A stretch of 64,000 nucleotides of DNA from Nocardioides sp. YIM 152315 (lineage in GTDB: Bacteria; Actinomycetota; Actinomycetes; Propionibacteriales; Nocardioidaceae): NCBI RefSeq assembly GCF_029210375.1, contig NZ_JARGER010000018.1, forward strand, positions 124,001-188,000, given 5' to 3'. The position numbers were made by a program, and so were the translations under genes. A model generated the notes under the pieces. The model saw nothing but the letters and a program-made list of their open reading frames with translations, ran no database searches and was not told the origin of the DNA. This document shows positions 24,113-32,437 of the stretch, piece by piece; within the stretch, counting starts at the first letter, position 1; every line of letters begins with the position of its first letter.

Positions 24113-24149
24113 ATCCGCATCTCCGCCCGGCGCGGACCACACTGATCCC

Positions 24150-24743
24150 ATGCACCTGCGACCGGTCGGCGCCACGGCGCTCCTCGTCGAGGTGGCCGGG
24201 CCGGCCCAGGCGCTCGCCCTCGCCACGTGGGCGCGCGCGGCGCGGGTCGAGGCGGTCGAGGTCGTCCCGGCGGCGGAGAGCGTGCTCTTCGACGGCGTGC
24301 CCGACGTCGAGGCACTCGGCGCGCTGCTGCGCGGGTGGACGCCGACGTCGGAGACGCCGGTCGGCGAGCTGGTCGAGGTGCCCGTCACCTACGACGGGGC
24401 GGACCTGGCCTTCGTCGCCGACGCGTGGGGCACCGACGTCGCCGGGCTGGTCGCCCGGCACACCGGGCTGGAGTTCGTCTCCGCGTTCTGCGGGTTCGCT
24501 CCGGGGTTCGCGTACCTCGACGGGCTGCCCGCCGAGCTCGCCGTGCCCCGGCTGGACTCACCGCGTCCGCGGGTGCCGGCGGGCTCGGTCGGGCTGGCCG
24601 GCCGGTGGTGCGGCACCTACCCGACGGCGTCGCCGGGCGGCTGGCGGCTGCTCGGCCGCACCGACGCACCGCTGTGGGACCCGTCCCGAGACCGGCCGGC
24701 GCTGCTGGCGCCCGGCACCCGGGTCAGGTTCGTGGCGGCATGA
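24150..24743 (+). CDS. pxpB: 5-oxoprolinase subunit B (KipI-like carboxyltransferase domain)
   Basis: A 197-residue member of the KipI/allophanate-hydrolase subunit 1 family. The signature GFAPGFAYLDGLP lies near residue 115, followed by PRLDSPRPRVPAGSVGLAG near 133-150. With PxpC it forms the ATP-using part of 5-oxoprolinase. Its TGA overlaps the pxpC ATG (ATGA), so the two are translationally coupled and likely made in equal amounts. No ribosome site is evident directly upstream. Confidence 0.92.
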   Translation: MHLRPVGATALLVEVAGPAQALALATWARAARVEAVEVVPAAESVLFDGVPDVEALGALLRGWTPTSETPVGELVEVPVTYDGADLAFVADAWGTDVAGLVARHTGLEFVSAFCGFAPGFAYLDGLPAELAVPRLDSPRPRVPAGSVGLAGRWCGTYPTASPGGWRLLGRTDAPLWDPSRDRPALLAPGTRVRFVAA

Positions 24744-25618
24744 GTCTCCACGTGCTCGCGACCGGTCCGCTCGTCACCGTCCAGGACCGGGGCCGCCTGG
24801 GGCTCGCCCATCTCGGCGTCCCGCGCGCGGGTGCGCTCGACGTGCCCGCGGCAGAGCTGGCCAACCGCCTGGTGGGCAACGCCGCCGACGCCGCGGTGCT
24901 GGAGGTGCTGCTCGGTGGGCTGTCCCTGCGGGCCGACGCGGGCTGCTGGGTGGCGGTGACCGGCGCGCCGGTGCCGCTGGACATCGCCGGCTCGGCCCGC
25001 GCGCACGCCCGGGCACACGCTCGGGCGGAGTGGCTGGCGACCGGCGAGACCCTCACGCTGGGTACGCCGACGAGCGGGCTGCGCAGCTACGTCGCCGTCA
25101 GTGGCGGCGTGGACGTCCCGCCGGTCCTCGGCTCGCGCTCGACGGACACGCTGGCGTGGGTGGGGCCGCCCCGGGTCGAGTCGGGCACGGTGCTGCCGGT
25201 CGGGCGTCCTCGCGGCGCACCGCGACCGCTGGACACTCCCCGCGCCCCGCGCCGCGGTGCGCTGCGGGTGACGGCCGGGCCGCGGGCCGACTGGTTCGAC
25301 GACGACGCGCTGGACCGGCTGTGCGCCACGCCGTACGTCGTCTCGGCGGACTCGGACCGGATCGGCCTGCGCCTCGACGGGCCGGCGCTGCCGCGGCGAC
25401 GCACCGACGAGCCGGTCAGCGAGGGGATGGTGCTCGGCGCGGTGCAGGTGCCGCCGAGCGGGGTGCCGGTCGTCTTCCTCGCCGACCACCCGCCGACCGG
25501 CGGCTACCCGGTGCTCGCCCTCGTCGACGAGGCCGACCTGTGGCAGTGCGCGCAGCTGCGGCCGGGGGAGGACCTGCGGTTCACCCGTCGTCGGGGGTCG
25601 CCGGCCGCCACGCCGTGA
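24740..25618 (+). CDS. pxpC: 5-oxoprolinase subunit C (biotin-dependent carboxyltransferase family)
   Basis: A 292-residue protein of the KipA/allophanate-hydrolase subunit 2 family. The N-terminal signature is VTVQDRGRLGLAHLGVPRAG (about 12-31), followed by VLEVLLGGLSL; later SYVAVSGGVDVPPVLGSRST (about 115-134) and ISEGM-like VSEGMVLGAVQVPPSG near 230-245. It completes the PxpABC enzyme. The start is the ATG overlapping the pxpB stop. Its 3' end overlaps the convergent dinB gene by 38 bp. Confidence 0.92.
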   Translation: MSLHVLATGPLVTVQDRGRLGLAHLGVPRAGALDVPAAELANRLVGNAADAAVLEVLLGGLSLRADAGCWVAVTGAPVPLDIAGSARAHARAHARAEWLATGETLTLGTPTSGLRSYVAVSGGVDVPPVLGSRSTDTLAWVGPPRVESGTVLPVGRPRGAPRPLDTPRAPRRGALRVTAGPRADWFDDDALDRLCATPYVVSADSDRIGLRLDGPALPRRRTDEPVSEGMVLGAVQVPPSGVPVVFLADHPPTGGYPVLALVDEADLWQCAQLRPGEDLRFTRRRGSPAATP

Positions 25619-26912
25619 GTGCGGGGTCGTCGTCGGGGTAGCTGCGCACGGGGCCGGCCGGCGACTCCGCGGTCTCGAAGCGGACCGTGACGACCCCGCG
25701 TCCCGCTCCCCACACCCAACCGCGACCCATCTCGGCGTGCACGACGTCCATCCCGGGCGACCAGGTGCGCCGCGAGTGGTGCGGCACCGCGACCTCGGGC
25801 AGCTCCTCGTCGTCCTGCTCGGTCTCGCCGAAGAGGTCCTCCTGCACCCAGTCGGCGAGCCCCGACACGCCGACACCCAGCAGCCGCACGCCGCCCGAGG
25901 TGTCGAGGTCGCCCAGCAGCGAGCGCGCCAGCCGGGCGATCGTCGCCGGCACGTCGGTGGGCGAGGGCAGGGTGGTCGACCGGCTCAGCGTCGTGAAGTC
26001 GTGCATTCGCACCTTGATGGTGACCGTCCGCCCCGACAGCCCGGCCTTGCGCAGCCGCCGGGCGACGTCGGCGGCCTGCCGGGCCAGGAGCTGCTCCATC
26101 AGGCGGCGATCGGTGAGGTCGTGGTCGTAGGTGCCCTCGACGCTGACCGACTTCGCCTCGCGCTCGGCGACCACCGGGCGATCGTCCTGGGCCCGCGCCA
26201 GCGCGAAGAGCCAGTGGCCCGAGGCGTTGCCCAGCAGCCGGACCAGCTCGTCCTCGCTCAGCGTCTCGAGCTCCGCGATCGTGTGCACGCCCACGCGGCG
26301 CAGGCGCTCGGACGTCGCCGGACCGACGCCGGGGATCACCGACACCTTCATCGGTCGCAACAGGTCGCGCTCGGTGCCCGGCGCGACCACGACGAGGCCG
26401 TCGGGCTTGTCGAGGTCGCTGGCGACCTTCGCGATGAACTTCGACGTCCCGATGCCGACCGAGGCGGTCAGCCCGCCCGTCGCCGCGACGACCCGGGCGC
26501 GCAGCTCCTCGGCGAAGGCCGTCACGCCCGCCACCGACAGCTGACCCAGCACCGGGTGTGCGTCCCGGTCGACCGCCGCGAGGTCGACGAACGCCTCGTC
26601 CAGCGACAGCGGCTCGACCAGGGGCGAGACCGACCGCAGCAGGCCCATCACCTGCTCGCTGGTCTCCCGGTAGGCGTGGAAGCGGCCACTGAGGAACGCG
26701 GCGTGCGGGCATCGCGACCGCGCCTCCCTGGTCGACATCGCCGAGCGGACGCCGTACTTCCTCGCTTCGTACGACGCGGTCGACACGACGCCCCGACCGC
26801 CGACGCCGCCCACGACGACCGGCTTGCCCCGCAACGACGGCTTGTCGCGCTGCTCGACGGCGGCGAAGAACGCGTCGAGATCGAGGTGCAGCACCGACGC
26901 AACCGCTCGCAC
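25581..26912 (-). CDS. dinB: DNA polymerase IV (Y-family translesion polymerase)
   Basis: A 443-residue Y-family polymerase. Catalytic acids are visible in HLDLDAFFAAVEQ (about 9-21) and PLSLDEAFVDL (about 101-111), with the steric/fingers segment STASYEARKYGVRSAMS between. The thumb helix-hairpin-helix is IPGVGPATSERLRRVGVHTI near 195-215, then the little-finger domain, then an actinobacteria-type extension of about 60 residues (WSPGMDVVHAEMGRGWVWG). It copies past damaged bases at a cost in fidelity. The GTG start lies six bases after a TAGGTT box (26924-26919), suggesting a leaderless mRNA. Confidence 0.95.
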   Translation of the reverse strand: MRAVASVLHLDLDAFFAAVEQRDKPSLRGKPVVVGGVGGRGVVSTASYEARKYGVRSAMSTREARSRCPHAAFLSGRFHAYRETSEQVMGLLRSVSPLVEPLSLDEAFVDLAAVDRDAHPVLGQLSVAGVTAFAEELRARVVAATGGLTASVGIGTSKFIAKVASDLDKPDGLVVVAPGTERDLLRPMKVSVIPGVGPATSERLRRVGVHTIAELETLSEDELVRLLGNASGHWLFALARAQDDRPVVAEREAKSVSVEGTYDHDLTDRRLMEQLLARQAADVARRLRKAGLSGRTVTIKVRMHDFTTLSRSTTLPSPTDVPATIARLARSLLGDLDTSGGVRLLGVGVSGLADWVQEDLFGETEQDDEELPEVAVPHHSRRTWSPGMDVVHAEMGRGWVWGAGRGVVTVRFETAESPAGPVRSYPDDDPALTAWRPATPDDG

Positions 26913-26918
26913 CCGCGC

Positions 26919-26924
26919 AACCTA
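26919..26924 (-). promoter_or_regulatory. Leaderless -10 box for dinB
   Basis: TAGGTT on the minus strand, six bases before the GTG start. No SOS box was recognised nearby. Confidence 0.45.
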
Positions 26925-27048
26925 TCGCGGGGCGCCGACGTCGGTCCGCCGGCCCGCTTTGCGCCCACACACGCGTCTCCGACCGGCTTCTCCACAGCTG
27001 CCTGCGCCAGCGGTCTCCGACGTCGGACGCAGCGGGGACCGTCGTGGC

Positions 27049-28173
27049 ATGACCGCAGACCGTGCCGCCCATCCCGACGACCAGCCCGACGACCAGCTCG
27101 ACGTCCAGCCCGACGTCCAGCCCGACGTCCAGCCCGACGACCAGCCCGACGACCGGCCGGGACCGATCCCCATGACCGCCCACAGTCCCGAGGACGTGCT
27201 GGCCGTCGTGCCAGTGGTGCTCGGGTTCGAGCCGTCCGAGTCGATGGTGATGCTCACCTTCGGCGCCGACCCACCCTTCCACGCCCGCGTCGACCTGCCG
27301 ACGCGGTTCTGTGACGTCACCGACATGGCGAGGATGCTCGCGGAGCCGGCTCGCGAGCACGGCGCTCCGCACGCGTTCCTCGTCGTCTACAGCGCGCGGG
27401 GCCCGTTCGCCGACCGGGCGCTGCGGGCCACGGCCCGGGTGCTCGCCGACGTCGGCGTCGAGGTCATGGCCGGCCTGCGCGCCGACGGGCGCCGCTGGTA
27501 CGCCGTGCCGTCCCGCTCCGACGTGTCCTACCTGGGGGTGCCCTACGACCTGTCCGCGCACCGGTTCGCCGCCCAGGCCGTCTTCGAGGGGCGGGTCCTG
27601 CACTCCTCCAGGCAGGAGCTCGCGGCGTCGATCGCCCCGGACACCGGCCGGGTCGGCCGCGTGGTCGCCGCGCTGGCCGCGCTGACGGGCGAGCCGGCGC
27701 CCGCGCTCGAGGAAGGACTCTGGGCGCGCGAGCTCGTGGTGCGTCATGTCGCACAGTCGACGTGCCTCGACGACCACGAGGTCGCCCGGCTGCTGCGCGG
27801 CATGCTCGACGTCCGGGTGCGCGACGCCGCGTGGTCGCCGCTGCACCGCGCCCGGGCCCGCGAGCACGTCGAGGTCTGGTCCGACGTCGTCCGTCGGGCG
27901 CCGGACCCGCTGGTGCCGGCGCCGGCCGCCCTGCTGGGCTTCGCCGCCTGGCAGGCCGGCCACGGCGCGCTCGCCTGGTGTGCGGTCGACCGCTGCCTCG
28001 AGGTCGATCCCGACTACTCGCTGGCCAACCTGGTCGCGGAGCTGCTCACCCGGGCCGTGCCGCCGCAGACCTGGGAGGGCGACTTCGACTGGACCATGGG
28101 CATGTCGCAGGACGTGTCCCAGGACGCGTCGCAGGACGTGTCGGAGGGCATGTCGCCGCCGGGGGAGGGGTAG
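27049..28173 (+). CDS. DUF4192 domain-containing protein
   Basis: A 374-residue protein. After a repetitive acidic N-terminus (Asp/Gln/Pro/Val, residues about 10-37) the conserved family core begins with SPEDVLAVVPVVLGFEPSES and MVMLTF, followed by an alpha/beta domain and a helical C-terminal half (GFAAWQAGHGALAWCAVDRC). DUF4192 is common in actinobacteria and has no established function. Both ends carry 12-bp DNA minisatellites: seven GACGWCCAGCCC-type units at the start and four near the stop (MSQDVSQDASQDVSEG). The ATG at 27049 is used; the repeat is then translated. Confidence 0.88.
   Translation: MTADRAAHPDDQPDDQLDVQPDVQPDVQPDDQPDDRPGPIPMTAHSPEDVLAVVPVVLGFEPSESMVMLTFGADPPFHARVDLPTRFCDVTDMARMLAEPAREHGAPHAFLVVYSARGPFADRALRATARVLADVGVEVMAGLRADGRRWYAVPSRSDVSYLGVPYDLSAHRFAAQAVFEGRVLHSSRQELAASIAPDTGRVGRVVAALAALTGEPAPALEEGLWARELVVRHVAQSTCLDDHEVARLLRGMLDVRVRDAAWSPLHRARAREHVEVWSDVVRRAPDPLVPAPAALLGFAAWQAGHGALAWCAVDRCLEVDPDYSLANLVAELLTRAVPPQTWEGDFDWTMGMSQDVSQDASQDVSEGMSPPGEG
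27076..27159. repeat. 12-bp tandem repeat, seven units, coding
   Basis: Units are GACGACCAGCCC or GACGTCCAGCCC in the order A, A, T, T, T, A, A (with small changes in units 2 and 7). They encode DDQP/DVQP tetrapeptides at the N-terminus of the DUF4192 protein. Units keep frame, so copy-number change would alter length only. Confidence 0.9.
28102..28149. repeat. 12-bp tandem repeat, four units, coding
   Basis: Units of the type RTGTCSCAGGAC encode MSQD/VSQD/ASQD/VSEG near the C-terminus of the same DUF4192 protein. Unrelated in sequence to the N-terminal minisatellite but with the same 12-bp period. Confidence 0.85.
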
Positions 28174-28182
28174 TGCTCCGCC

Positions 28183-29325
28183 ATGGGCAGGGTGCGCACG
28201 GTCGGCGTCGAGGAGGAGCTGCTGCTCTTCGACCCGGCGACGCGCGAGGTGGCCGCGGCCGCACCCGCGGTCCTCAAGGAGTTCCGCGAGCACGGGCGCG
28301 GCCGACGGCCGCCGCGCGCGGCGACCGACGAGCTCGACCAGGAGCTCTTCCGCCACCAGCTCGAGACGCGCACCGATCCCGAGACGGACCTCGACGCCGT
28401 CCTCGCCCAGCTCGTGGCGGGCCGGCGCACGGCCGGGGACGCCGCGCGGGCCGCGGACCTCCGGGTCGGCGCGTGCGGGATCGTGCCGCTGGGCGGCGAC
28501 CGCTCGGTGGTGAGCCCCAACGACCGCTACCGCGACATGGTCGACACCTACGGCGAGGTCGCCCGCACCGGGGGGACGTGCGGCATGCACGTCCACACCC
28601 AGATCGAGTCCGACGACGAGGGCGTGGCCGTGATCGACCGGATCGCGCCCTGGCTGCCGGTGCTGCTCGCGCTGAGCGCCAACTCGCCGTTCGCGGAGGG
28701 ACGCGACTCCGGCTACGCGTCCTGGCGTGCGCAGGTGTGGTCGCGGTGGCCGAGCGCCGGGCAGACCGAGGCGTTCGGCTCGGTCGAGGGCTATCGCGAG
28801 GTCAGCCGGATGCTGGTCGAGACCGGGGCGGCCCGCGACGCGGGGATGCTCTACTTCGACGCTCGGCTCTCCGAGGGGCAGCCGACCGTGGAGGTGCGCG
28901 TGTGCGACGTCTGCACCGATCCGATGCGTGCCGTCTGGATCGTGGCCCTGGTCCGGGGCCTCGTGGAGACCGCCGCCGCGGACCGCGAGGACGGCCGATC
29001 GCTGCCCCACTGGCGTCCCGAGGCGCTGCGAGCCGCGCACTGGCGCGCCGCCAGGTTCGGCATGTCCGACGCGCTCGTCGACCCGCGGACCCGGCGGCTC
29101 GCACCCGCACGCGAGGTCGTCGGGTCGCTCGTCGACCACGTGCGCCCCGCCCTGGACGCGAGCGGCGACCTCGGCCGGGTCGAGGGGATGCTCGAGCGGG
29201 GCGTCGGCGACAACGGCGCGACCCGCCAGCGAGCCGCCTACGAGCGCCACGGCGATGTGGCGGCAGTCGTCGACGACCTGATCGCCCGCACCGAGGGCTC
29301 CTGGCAGACCCCCGGGAAGCTCTAA
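28183..29325 (+). CDS. Carboxylate-amine ligase, GCS2 family (YbdK-like)
   Basis: A 380-residue member of the glutamate-cysteine ligase type 2 family. It starts with the family motif VGVEEELLLFDP (residues 7-18), has ELDQELFRHQLETRTDPETD near 48-67, CGMHVHTQIE near 139-148 and YFDARLSEGQPTVEVRVCDV near 223-242. Such enzymes join a carboxylate to an amine with ATP; YbdK has weak gamma-glutamylcysteine activity. Actinobacteria use mycothiol rather than glutathione, so the true product is uncertain. A second GCS2-type gene follows after 9 bp. Confidence 0.9.
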   Translation: MGRVRTVGVEEELLLFDPATREVAAAAPAVLKEFREHGRGRRPPRAATDELDQELFRHQLETRTDPETDLDAVLAQLVAGRRTAGDAARAADLRVGACGIVPLGGDRSVVSPNDRYRDMVDTYGEVARTGGTCGMHVHTQIESDDEGVAVIDRIAPWLPVLLALSANSPFAEGRDSGYASWRAQVWSRWPSAGQTEAFGSVEGYREVSRMLVETGAARDAGMLYFDARLSEGQPTVEVRVCDVCTDPMRAVWIVALVRGLVETAAADREDGRSLPHWRPEALRAAHWRAARFGMSDALVDPRTRRLAPAREVVGSLVDHVRPALDASGDLGRVEGMLERGVGDNGATRQRAAYERHGDVAAVVDDLIARTEGSWQTPGKL

Positions 29326-29328
29326 GGT
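29323..29328 (+). promoter_or_regulatory. Leaderless -10 box for the second GCS2-family gene
   Basis: TAAGGT, formed partly from the TAA stop codon of the preceding gene, lies six bases before the next ATG. It would allow independent leaderless transcription. Confidence 0.4.
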
Positions 29329-29334
29329 CTGGTC

Positions 29335-30798
29335 ATGGGCGAAGAGGTGGAAGCTCAGGAGTTCTCCCGCGCCGACCGGACCCGCCACCGGGAGAAGGTG
29401 CGCCGCAACCTCGACGTCTTCGCCCGGATGCTGCGCGAGGCGCGCTTCGACACCGACGACCCGATGACCGGCCTGGAGGTCGAGCTCAACCTGGTCGACG
29501 AGGCCGGAGACCCGGCGCTCCGGAACGCCGAGGCCCTGGCGGCGATCGCCGACGAGGACTTCCAGACCGAGCTGGGCCAGTTCAACATCGAGATCAACGT
29601 GCCGCCGGCGAAGCTGCGCGAGGGCGGGCTGACGACGTTCGAGGGCAGCCTGCGGCGCAGCCTCAACGACGCCGAGTCGAAGTCCGCGGCCGTCGGCGCC
29701 CACATGGTGATGATCGGGATCCTGCCGACGCTCGCCGAGGGACACATGAGCGTCGACAGCCTCAGCGCGAACCCCCGCTACATGCTGCTCAGCGAGCAGA
29801 TCCTCAACGCCCGCGGCGAGGACATCACGATCACGATCGACGGCTCCGAACGCCTGCGCACGACGGCCGACTCGATCGTGCCCGAGGCCGCGTGCACGAG
29901 CACCCAGTTCCACGTGCAGACCTCGCCCGACCAGTTCGCGGCGTACTGGAACGCCTCCCAGGCGATCGCAGCGGTGCAGGTCGCACTGGCGGCGAACTCG
30001 CCCTACCTGCTCGGTCGGGAGCTGTGGCGCGAGACCCGGATCCCGCTCTTCGAGCAGGCCACCGACACGCGCAGCGAGGAGCTGAAGGCCCAGGGCGTGC
30101 GGCCGCGCGTGTGGTTCGGCGAGCGGTGGATCACGACGGTCTTCGACCTGTTCGAGGAGAACGTGCGCTACTTCCCGGCGCTGCTGCCGGTCGACGACGA
30201 GGAGGACCCGCTCGCGGTGCTCGAGGGTGGGGGCACCCCGAAGCTCGCCGAGCTGCGGCTGCACAACGGCACCATCTATCGCTGGAACCGCCCGGTCTAC
30301 GACGTCGCCGACGGGGTGCCCCACCTGCGGGTGGAGAACCGGCTGCTCGCCGCGGGGCCGACGGTCGCCGACACGATGGCCAACGCGGCGTTCTACTTCG
30401 GTCTGGTGCGGGCCCTGGCCGAGAGCGAGCGCCCGCTGTGGTCGCAGATGTCGTTCAGCGCGGCGGAGGAGAACTTCCACGTCGCGGCCCGGCAGGGCAT
30501 CGACGCCCAGGTCTACTGGCCCGGTGTGGGTCAGGTGCGGGCGACCGAGCTGGTGCTGCGCCGGCTGCTGCCCCTGGCGCGGGAGGGGCTCGCCTCGTGG
30601 GGTGCGTCGACCGCCGAGAGCGACCGCCTGCTCGGGATCATCGAGGAGCGCTGCCTGCGCGGCACCAACGGCGCGGAGTGGCTCGTCGGCCGGGTGCGGG
30701 CCGAGGGGGAGCGGGACCGCTACGACGCGCTGCGCGCGGCCCTGCTCGAGTACCGGGAGCGCATGCACACCAACGACCCGGTCCACACCTGGGACTGA
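29335..30798 (+). CDS. Glutamate-cysteine ligase family protein (GCS2-type)
   Basis: A 487-residue enzyme distinct from its upstream neighbour. It has the family glutamate pattern MTGLEVELNLVDEAGDPALR (about 43-62), LGQFNIEINVPP (about 82-93), ACTSTQFHVQTSPDQFAAYW (about 186-205) and ELRLHNGTIYRWNRPVYDV near 303-321. It resembles a broadly conserved actinobacterial group annotated as glutamate-cysteine ligase with no proven substrate. Two GCS2 genes in tandem suggest two related ligation steps or subunits. None of the ergothioneine genes egtB-E is nearby. Confidence 0.88.
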   Translation: MGEEVEAQEFSRADRTRHREKVRRNLDVFARMLREARFDTDDPMTGLEVELNLVDEAGDPALRNAEALAAIADEDFQTELGQFNIEINVPPAKLREGGLTTFEGSLRRSLNDAESKSAAVGAHMVMIGILPTLAEGHMSVDSLSANPRYMLLSEQILNARGEDITITIDGSERLRTTADSIVPEAACTSTQFHVQTSPDQFAAYWNASQAIAAVQVALAANSPYLLGRELWRETRIPLFEQATDTRSEELKAQGVRPRVWFGERWITTVFDLFEENVRYFPALLPVDDEEDPLAVLEGGGTPKLAELRLHNGTIYRWNRPVYDVADGVPHLRVENRLLAAGPTVADTMANAAFYFGLVRALAESERPLWSQMSFSAAEENFHVAARQGIDAQVYWPGVGQVRATELVLRRLLPLAREGLASWGASTAESDRLLGIIEERCLRGTNGAEWLVGRVRAEGERDRYDALRAALLEYRERMHTNDPVHTWD

Positions 30799-30805
30799 CC
30801 GGCCC

Positions 30806-31261
30806 TCAGCGCTGCCGCAGCCGCTTCCACTCACGGCGTACGCCGGAGCGCGGGTCCAGCCAGCCGTGCCGGTTCACCACGACGAGGGTGAGGTCGACCC
30901 CGGCCTCGCCGGTGGCCGCGCGGGCCGCGGCGAGCCACGCGAGGTCGACGTCCTCGACCTCCAACGGCCCGGGCCGGGTCAGCCAGAGCATCGGGACGGC
31001 GCCCGTGACGGGCGCGTGCCTGCGGGCCGTGCGCAGCATCGCGGCGACGACGTCGCAGCGCAGCGTGTGGTCGAGCACGTCTCCGGCCTCGACGGCGAAC
31101 ACCTCCTCCCGCGCGCCCGGCCAGCCCACGTGCAGCAGGGGCGGGTGCACGCGCCGCTTCTCGCGCTGCGCGTGGTCGAGCACGGCCCGGCGCAGCACCG
31201 TGGTCAACGGCGGACCCACCGGCTCACGGATGCCGTCGGTGCTGCTCGCGCGGACGCTCAT
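30806..31261 (-). CDS. Conserved hypothetical protein (151 aa)
   Basis: Read from the ATG of MSVRASSTDG; an in-frame GTG/ATG extension to 31333 would enter the upstream region and looks less like the rest. The sequence is soluble, basic at its C-terminus (RREWKRLRQR) and contains VHPPLLHVGWPGAREEVFAV and GAVPMLWLTRPGPLEVEDVD. No domain is recognised. It converges on the GCS2-type gene with 7 bp between stops and is divergent from the universal stress protein gene. Function unknown. Confidence 0.75.
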   Translation of the reverse strand: MSVRASSTDGIREPVGPPLTTVLRRAVLDHAQREKRRVHPPLLHVGWPGAREEVFAVEAGDVLDHTLRCDVVAAMLRTARRHAPVTGAVPMLWLTRPGPLEVEDVDLAWLAAARAATGEAGVDLTLVVVNRHGWLDPRSGVRREWKRLRQR

Positions 31262-31419
31262 GCGGGGTCTCCCGTCGTCGGTGTCCAGCCTCACCCGCGA
31301 CGTCGTCGTCACGCAGGCGTCGTCCACAGGCATGCGTGCCCGACTCCGGATCGGCTACGGTGCCCGTGGGCCACCGGCCCGAACTCGGCGGGACCCGATA
31401 TCTGAGCTGTGGAGGATCG

Positions 31420-31821
31420 ATGGGCAAGGTCGTCGTGGGCTACGTGCCCAAGCCGGAGGGTGAGGCCGCGCTCCGCACGGCCGTGGCGGAGGCCCGGCTC
31501 CGCGGCGCCAGCCTGGTCGTCGTGAACTCCCACCGCGGCGGCGCCGACTTCGACGCCGACGCCTCCACCCAGGTCGACCGCGAGATGAGCGCCGTCCGCA
31601 AGACGCTCGACGGGTCGGGGGTCGAGTACGAGATCCGCCAGCTGGTCCGCGGGTTCGAGCCGGCCGAGGACCTGATCAGCATCGCCGAGGCCAGCCGGGC
31701 CGAGCTGATCGTGATCGGGCTGCGGCGCCGTTCGCCGGTCGGCAAGCTGATCCTCGGCAGCAACGCCCAACGCGTCCTCCTCGACGCCCACTGCCCCGTG
31801 CTCGCCGTGAAGGCCGACTGA
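31420..31821 (+). CDS. Universal stress protein (UspA family)
   Basis: A 133-residue single-domain Usp protein preceded by GGAGGA. It starts with the first beta strand MGKVVVGYVPKPEGEAALRT, where the usual aspartate of the D-x-S motif is absent, and ends with LIVIGLRRRSPVGKLILGSNAQRVL (G-2x-G-9x-G-S/T type ATP-binding loop: GLRRRSPVGKLILGSNAQ). Usp proteins accumulate during stress or growth arrest. A short 7-bp gap links it to the downstream glycosylase gene, so the two may be co-transcribed. Confidence 0.9.
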   Translation: MGKVVVGYVPKPEGEAALRTAVAEARLRGASLVVVNSHRGGADFDADASTQVDREMSAVRKTLDGSGVEYEIRQLVRGFEPAEDLISIAEASRAELIVIGLRRRSPVGKLILGSNAQRVLLDAHCPVLAVKAD

Positions 31822-31828
31822 CGCTCGC

Positions 31829-32404
31829 ATGGCCACGATCCACATCACCGGCGACGAGCACGCCGACCAGGTCCTGACCGACGACCCGTTCGCGCTGCTG
31901 GTCGGCATGATGCTCGACCAGCAGTACCCGATGGAGCACGCGTTCCGGGGGCCCGCGAAGGTGCTCGACCGTCTCGGCACCCTCTCGCCCGCGCAGATCG
32001 CGAGCGCCGACCCCGAGCAGTTCGCGGCGCTGTGCACGACGCCGCCGGCGATCCACCGCTTCCCCGGCTCGATGGCCGCGCGCCTGCAGACCCTCGCCGC
32101 CCTGGTCGAGGAGAGGTACGACGGGCACGCCGAGCGGATCTGGACCGAGGCGGCCGACGGCAGGGACCTGCTGAAGCGGATGATGGAGCTGCCGGGCTTC
32201 GGCAAGCAGAAGGCACAGATCTTCGTGGCGCTGCTGGCCAAGCAGCTCGACGTGCGGCCCGCGGGCTGGGAGGCAGCGGTCGGCGCGTACGCCGAGGAGG
32301 GCTACCGCTCCGTCGCCGACGTCGTCGACCCGGTCAGCCTGCAGAAGGTGCGCGACTACAAGAAGCAGAAGAAGGCCGCGGCGAAGGCGGCCGCGGCCAC
32401 GTGA
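31829..32404 (+). CDS. HhH-GPD base-excision DNA repair protein
   Basis: A 191-residue protein with a helix-hairpin-helix DNA glycosylase fold. ALLVGMMLDQQYPMEHAFRG (about 23-42) is the typical N-terminal helix, and the hairpin LMELPGFGKQKAQIFVALLA-type segment near residue 120 is followed by a conserved aspartate (KQLDVRPAGW). No iron-sulfur cluster cysteines are present. The C-terminus is Lys/Ala-rich. Damaged base specificity is unknown. It lies 7 bp after the universal stress protein gene. Confidence 0.88.
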   Translation: MATIHITGDEHADQVLTDDPFALLVGMMLDQQYPMEHAFRGPAKVLDRLGTLSPAQIASADPEQFAALCTTPPAIHRFPGSMAARLQTLAALVEERYDGHAERIWTEAADGRDLLKRMMELPGFGKQKAQIFVALLAKQLDVRPAGWEAAVGAYAEEGYRSVADVVDPVSLQKVRDYKKQKKAAAKAAAAT

Positions 32405-32437
32405 GGGACGGCGTCGTCACCGGGCCCGGGATGCGTC

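Larger units (their letters stand above)
23788..24149. other. 362-bp intergenic region between pxpA and pxpB
   Basis: No coding gene is recognised here. The first 100 bases contain a long imperfect inverted repeat and five CCACAGG/CCTGTGG units (23791-23885). The middle is G+C-rich with no family match I can name; I looked for c-di-AMP riboswitch, SRP RNA and tRNA features and saw none. The end carries a strong terminator hairpin (24082-24112) just before pxpB. Confidence 0.6.

Noticed and set aside
23888-24149. Riboswitch, SRP RNA or tRNA in the pxpA-pxpB spacer
   Set aside because: No c-di-AMP riboswitch core, SRP GGAAGGNAGC-like motif or tRNA T-loop was found; only an inverted repeat and a terminator are supported.
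27076-27159. CRISPR-like array
   Set aside because: Units are 12 bp without spacers and keep the reading frame of the DUF4192 gene; it is a coding minisatellite.
25504-30834. A 1776-codon open frame on the minus strand
   Set aside because: It lies antisense to dinB-pxpC, DUF4192 and both GCS2 genes, which have clear family motifs. Its product is Arg/Gly/Pro/Val-rich without folded-protein features; such frames arise from high G+C at third codon positions.
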